From positions 1-5,019 of the forward strand of contig DAOUAQ010000285.1 in NCBI GenBank assembly GCA_034433375.1: DNA of 5,019 bases. Reading direction: 5' to 3'. Origin of the DNA: DSWT01 sp034433375. Lineage in GTDB: Bacteria > Chloroflexota > Anaerolineae > B4-G1 > SLSP01. Position numbers and translations under genes: made by a program. Positions 3,862-5,019 of the stretch are shown one piece after another; position 1 is the first letter of the stretch; each line of letters starts with the position of its first letter. The notes under the pieces were generated by a model. That model was not told the origin of the DNA. It did not search any database and saw only the letters and a list, made by a program, of their open reading frames with translations.

Positions 3862-5019
3862 TCAATCATCGTCGGGTAAGGTGAACCAGAACGTGCAGCC
3901 CTCCCCGGGCGTCCCCGAACTTTCCACACCAACCTGCCCGCCCAGTTTTTCAACGATGCGCTGTACGATAGACAATCCCAGGCCGTGACCCTCGGCCTTC
4001 TCTTGATGGAAGCGCGTGAAAGGGGTGAAGACTTTAGCAGTTTCATCAGGCGTGAGACCGGGGCCATTGTCGCGGACCCAGAAGGTAATAAAGGATTGGT
4101 GATGAGGAATCGAGCGATGGGCGAGTTGAGATGTTTGGCCGGGCAGGATAAAGCCCACTTCCACCCGTGGAGGGATGTTGGCCTCGGCGTCGCCGCCATA
4201 TTTGAGGGCATTGCTGATCAAATTCGACCACACAACCTCAACCCACGCGGCATAGCCGGATGCAGTAGGCCAGGTTTCGGGCATGACGATCTCTGCTCGC
4301 GCTTCCTGGATGTGCGGTTGCAAATGCGTGAGGACTTCGGCGACGATCGCGCCCATATCCAGCGCCCCGACCTCGAGCGCGTCAATCTGGCGCACGCGGG
4401 CAAACAGGAGCAGCTCATCAATGATGTCGCGCATTTTGTAGCCGGTGCGGGTGATGCGGTGCAGGTTGTCGGCGATCTTTTCCGGTTCCATGCGCGTAAA
4501 ACGGCTTTCGAGCAGGCTGCTGAACCCGATGACGGCGCTCAGCGGGTTCTTCAGGTCGTGGGCCACCGTGCGGGCAAAGGCGTTGAGATCGGCGTTGCTG
4601 GCCGCAAGTTCGGCGTTGGCGGTGCGCAGTTCGCGGTTAGCGGCAGCCAGTTGGCGCTGCAGGGCATACAGCGCGAGGTGTGTCCGTACCCGCGCCAACA
4701 CCTCTTCGATCTGGAACGGCTTGGTGATGTAATCCACACCGCCAAGCGTGAAAGCTTTGACCTTGTCCTCGGTTTGATCCAGCGCGCTGATGAAAATGAC
4801 GGGTATATCACGGGTCAACGGATCGTCTTTGAGCGCCGCGCACACCTCGTAGCCGTTCATGCCGGGCATATTGATGTCCAACAGGATCAAATCCGGCGGC
4901 GCGGCGCGCGCTGCCATCAAGGCCAGCTTACCGTTGGGCGCCGGGCGGACTTTGTGCCCCTGATCTGTCAGCATACCGGCCAGCAAGCGCAGGTTGGCAG
5001 GGGTATCATCAACGATGAG
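3862..5019 (-). CDS. Response-regulator receiver fused to histidine kinase, N-terminus outside the window
   Basis: This is a signalling protein in which a receiver domain precedes a kinase core. The reading frame is open through the right edge, giving 385 codons here; numbering is from the edge codon at 5019. Residues 1-5 (LIVDD) are the end of receiver strand one with its acidic pair. Asp48 in LLDINMPGMNGYEV is the expected phosphate acceptor, Ser78 and Lys100 (ITKPF) the other conserved residues. A coiled coil at about 118-145 leads to the HisKA domain with His154 in the H-box VAHDLKNPLSAVIGF. The ATPase domain shows the N box with Asn266 and Asn270 (NLISNALKYGG), G1 DNGPG (317-321), an F-box-like segment and G2 GHGLGLS (344-350). 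All key residues are present, so it should be active. No membrane segment is visible, so it is probably cytoplasmic. Only a few N-terminal residues need be missing, unless more domains lie upstream. The cognate output regulator is not in the window. Confidence 0.94.
   Translation of the reverse strand, partial: LIVDDTPANLRLLAGMLTDQGHKVRPAPNGKLALMAARAAPPDLILLDINMPGMNGYEVCAALKDDPLTRDIPVIFISALDQTEDKVKAFTLGGVDYITKPFQIEEVLARVRTHLALYALQRQLAAANRELRTANAELAASNADLNAFARTVAHDLKNPLSAVIGFSSLLESRFTRMEPEKIADNLHRITRTGYKMRDIIDELLLFARVRQIDALEVGALDMGAIVAEVLTHLQPHIQEARAEIVMPETWPTASGYAAWVEVVWSNLISNALKYGGDAEANIPPRVEVGFILPGQTSQLAHRSIPHHQSFITFWVRDNGPGLTPDETAKVFTPFTRFHQEKAEGHGLGLSIVQRIVEKLGGQVGVESSGTPGEGCTFWFTLPDDD

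Noticed and set aside
185..4986. CRISPR array, tRNA or insertion sequence anywhere in the window
   Set aside because: No regularly spaced direct repeats, no cloverleaf-like sequence and no transposase-like protein were seen.

Overview
This window most likely comes from a Chloroflexota (Anaerolineae-like) bacterium. The support is stylistic and is not a database match. It includes a Tat-type lipoprotein signal followed by a long Pro/Thr/Glu/Ala/Lys linker on a family 5 solute-binding protein, a DUF4405-type membrane protein, a secreted protein built from 'ITQEQADAM' repeats, moderately high GC, and several different intergenic palindromes. All four protein genes lie on the minus strand, so they read from right to left. 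Two of them, at the window edges, are incomplete.

Layout in the direction of transcription: (1) 5019-3862 is a response-regulator receiver fused to a histidine kinase. Its N-terminus lies outside the window, and a clear intrinsic terminator at 3828-3796 follows it. (2) 3861-3503 is a 359-bp gap with the terminator, a weak extended -10 promoter candidate, a strong Shine-Dalgarno with a possible 8-codon leader peptide, and a 15-bp perfect hairpin. (3) 3502-2504 encodes a secreted, three-and-a-half-repeat protein with a Gly/His-rich tail, ending at a terminator at 2450-2412. (4) 2268-1384 encodes a DUF4405-like membrane protein with four predicted helices, then a twin-arginine-type fifth helix, then an extracytoplasmic tail with three cysteines and an EF-hand-like loop. 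(5) 1383-927 is a 457-bp gap. It holds a 16-bp perfect palindrome, two tandem sigma70-type promoters (one a perfect TTGACA-17-TATAAT), and a 38-bp inverted repeat over the predicted start site that looks like paired LacI-family operators. (6) 926-1 is the first 308 codons of an ABC-transporter substrate-binding lipoprotein.

Each gene seems to be its own transcription unit. Terminators separate the first three, and the last has its own promoter and operator. Three of the four products act at or beyond the membrane: nutrient capture, a probable redox or metal-linked membrane protein, and a secreted Gly/His-rich protein. The kinase lacks a visible membrane anchor and is probably cytoplasmic. A functional link between the kinase, the repeat protein and the DUF4405 protein is possible but rests only on adjacency. 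I see no CRISPR array, tRNA, rRNA, transposase or phage gene. The most interesting parts are the regulatory architecture upstream of the binding-protein gene and the domain fusion in the DUF4405 protein.
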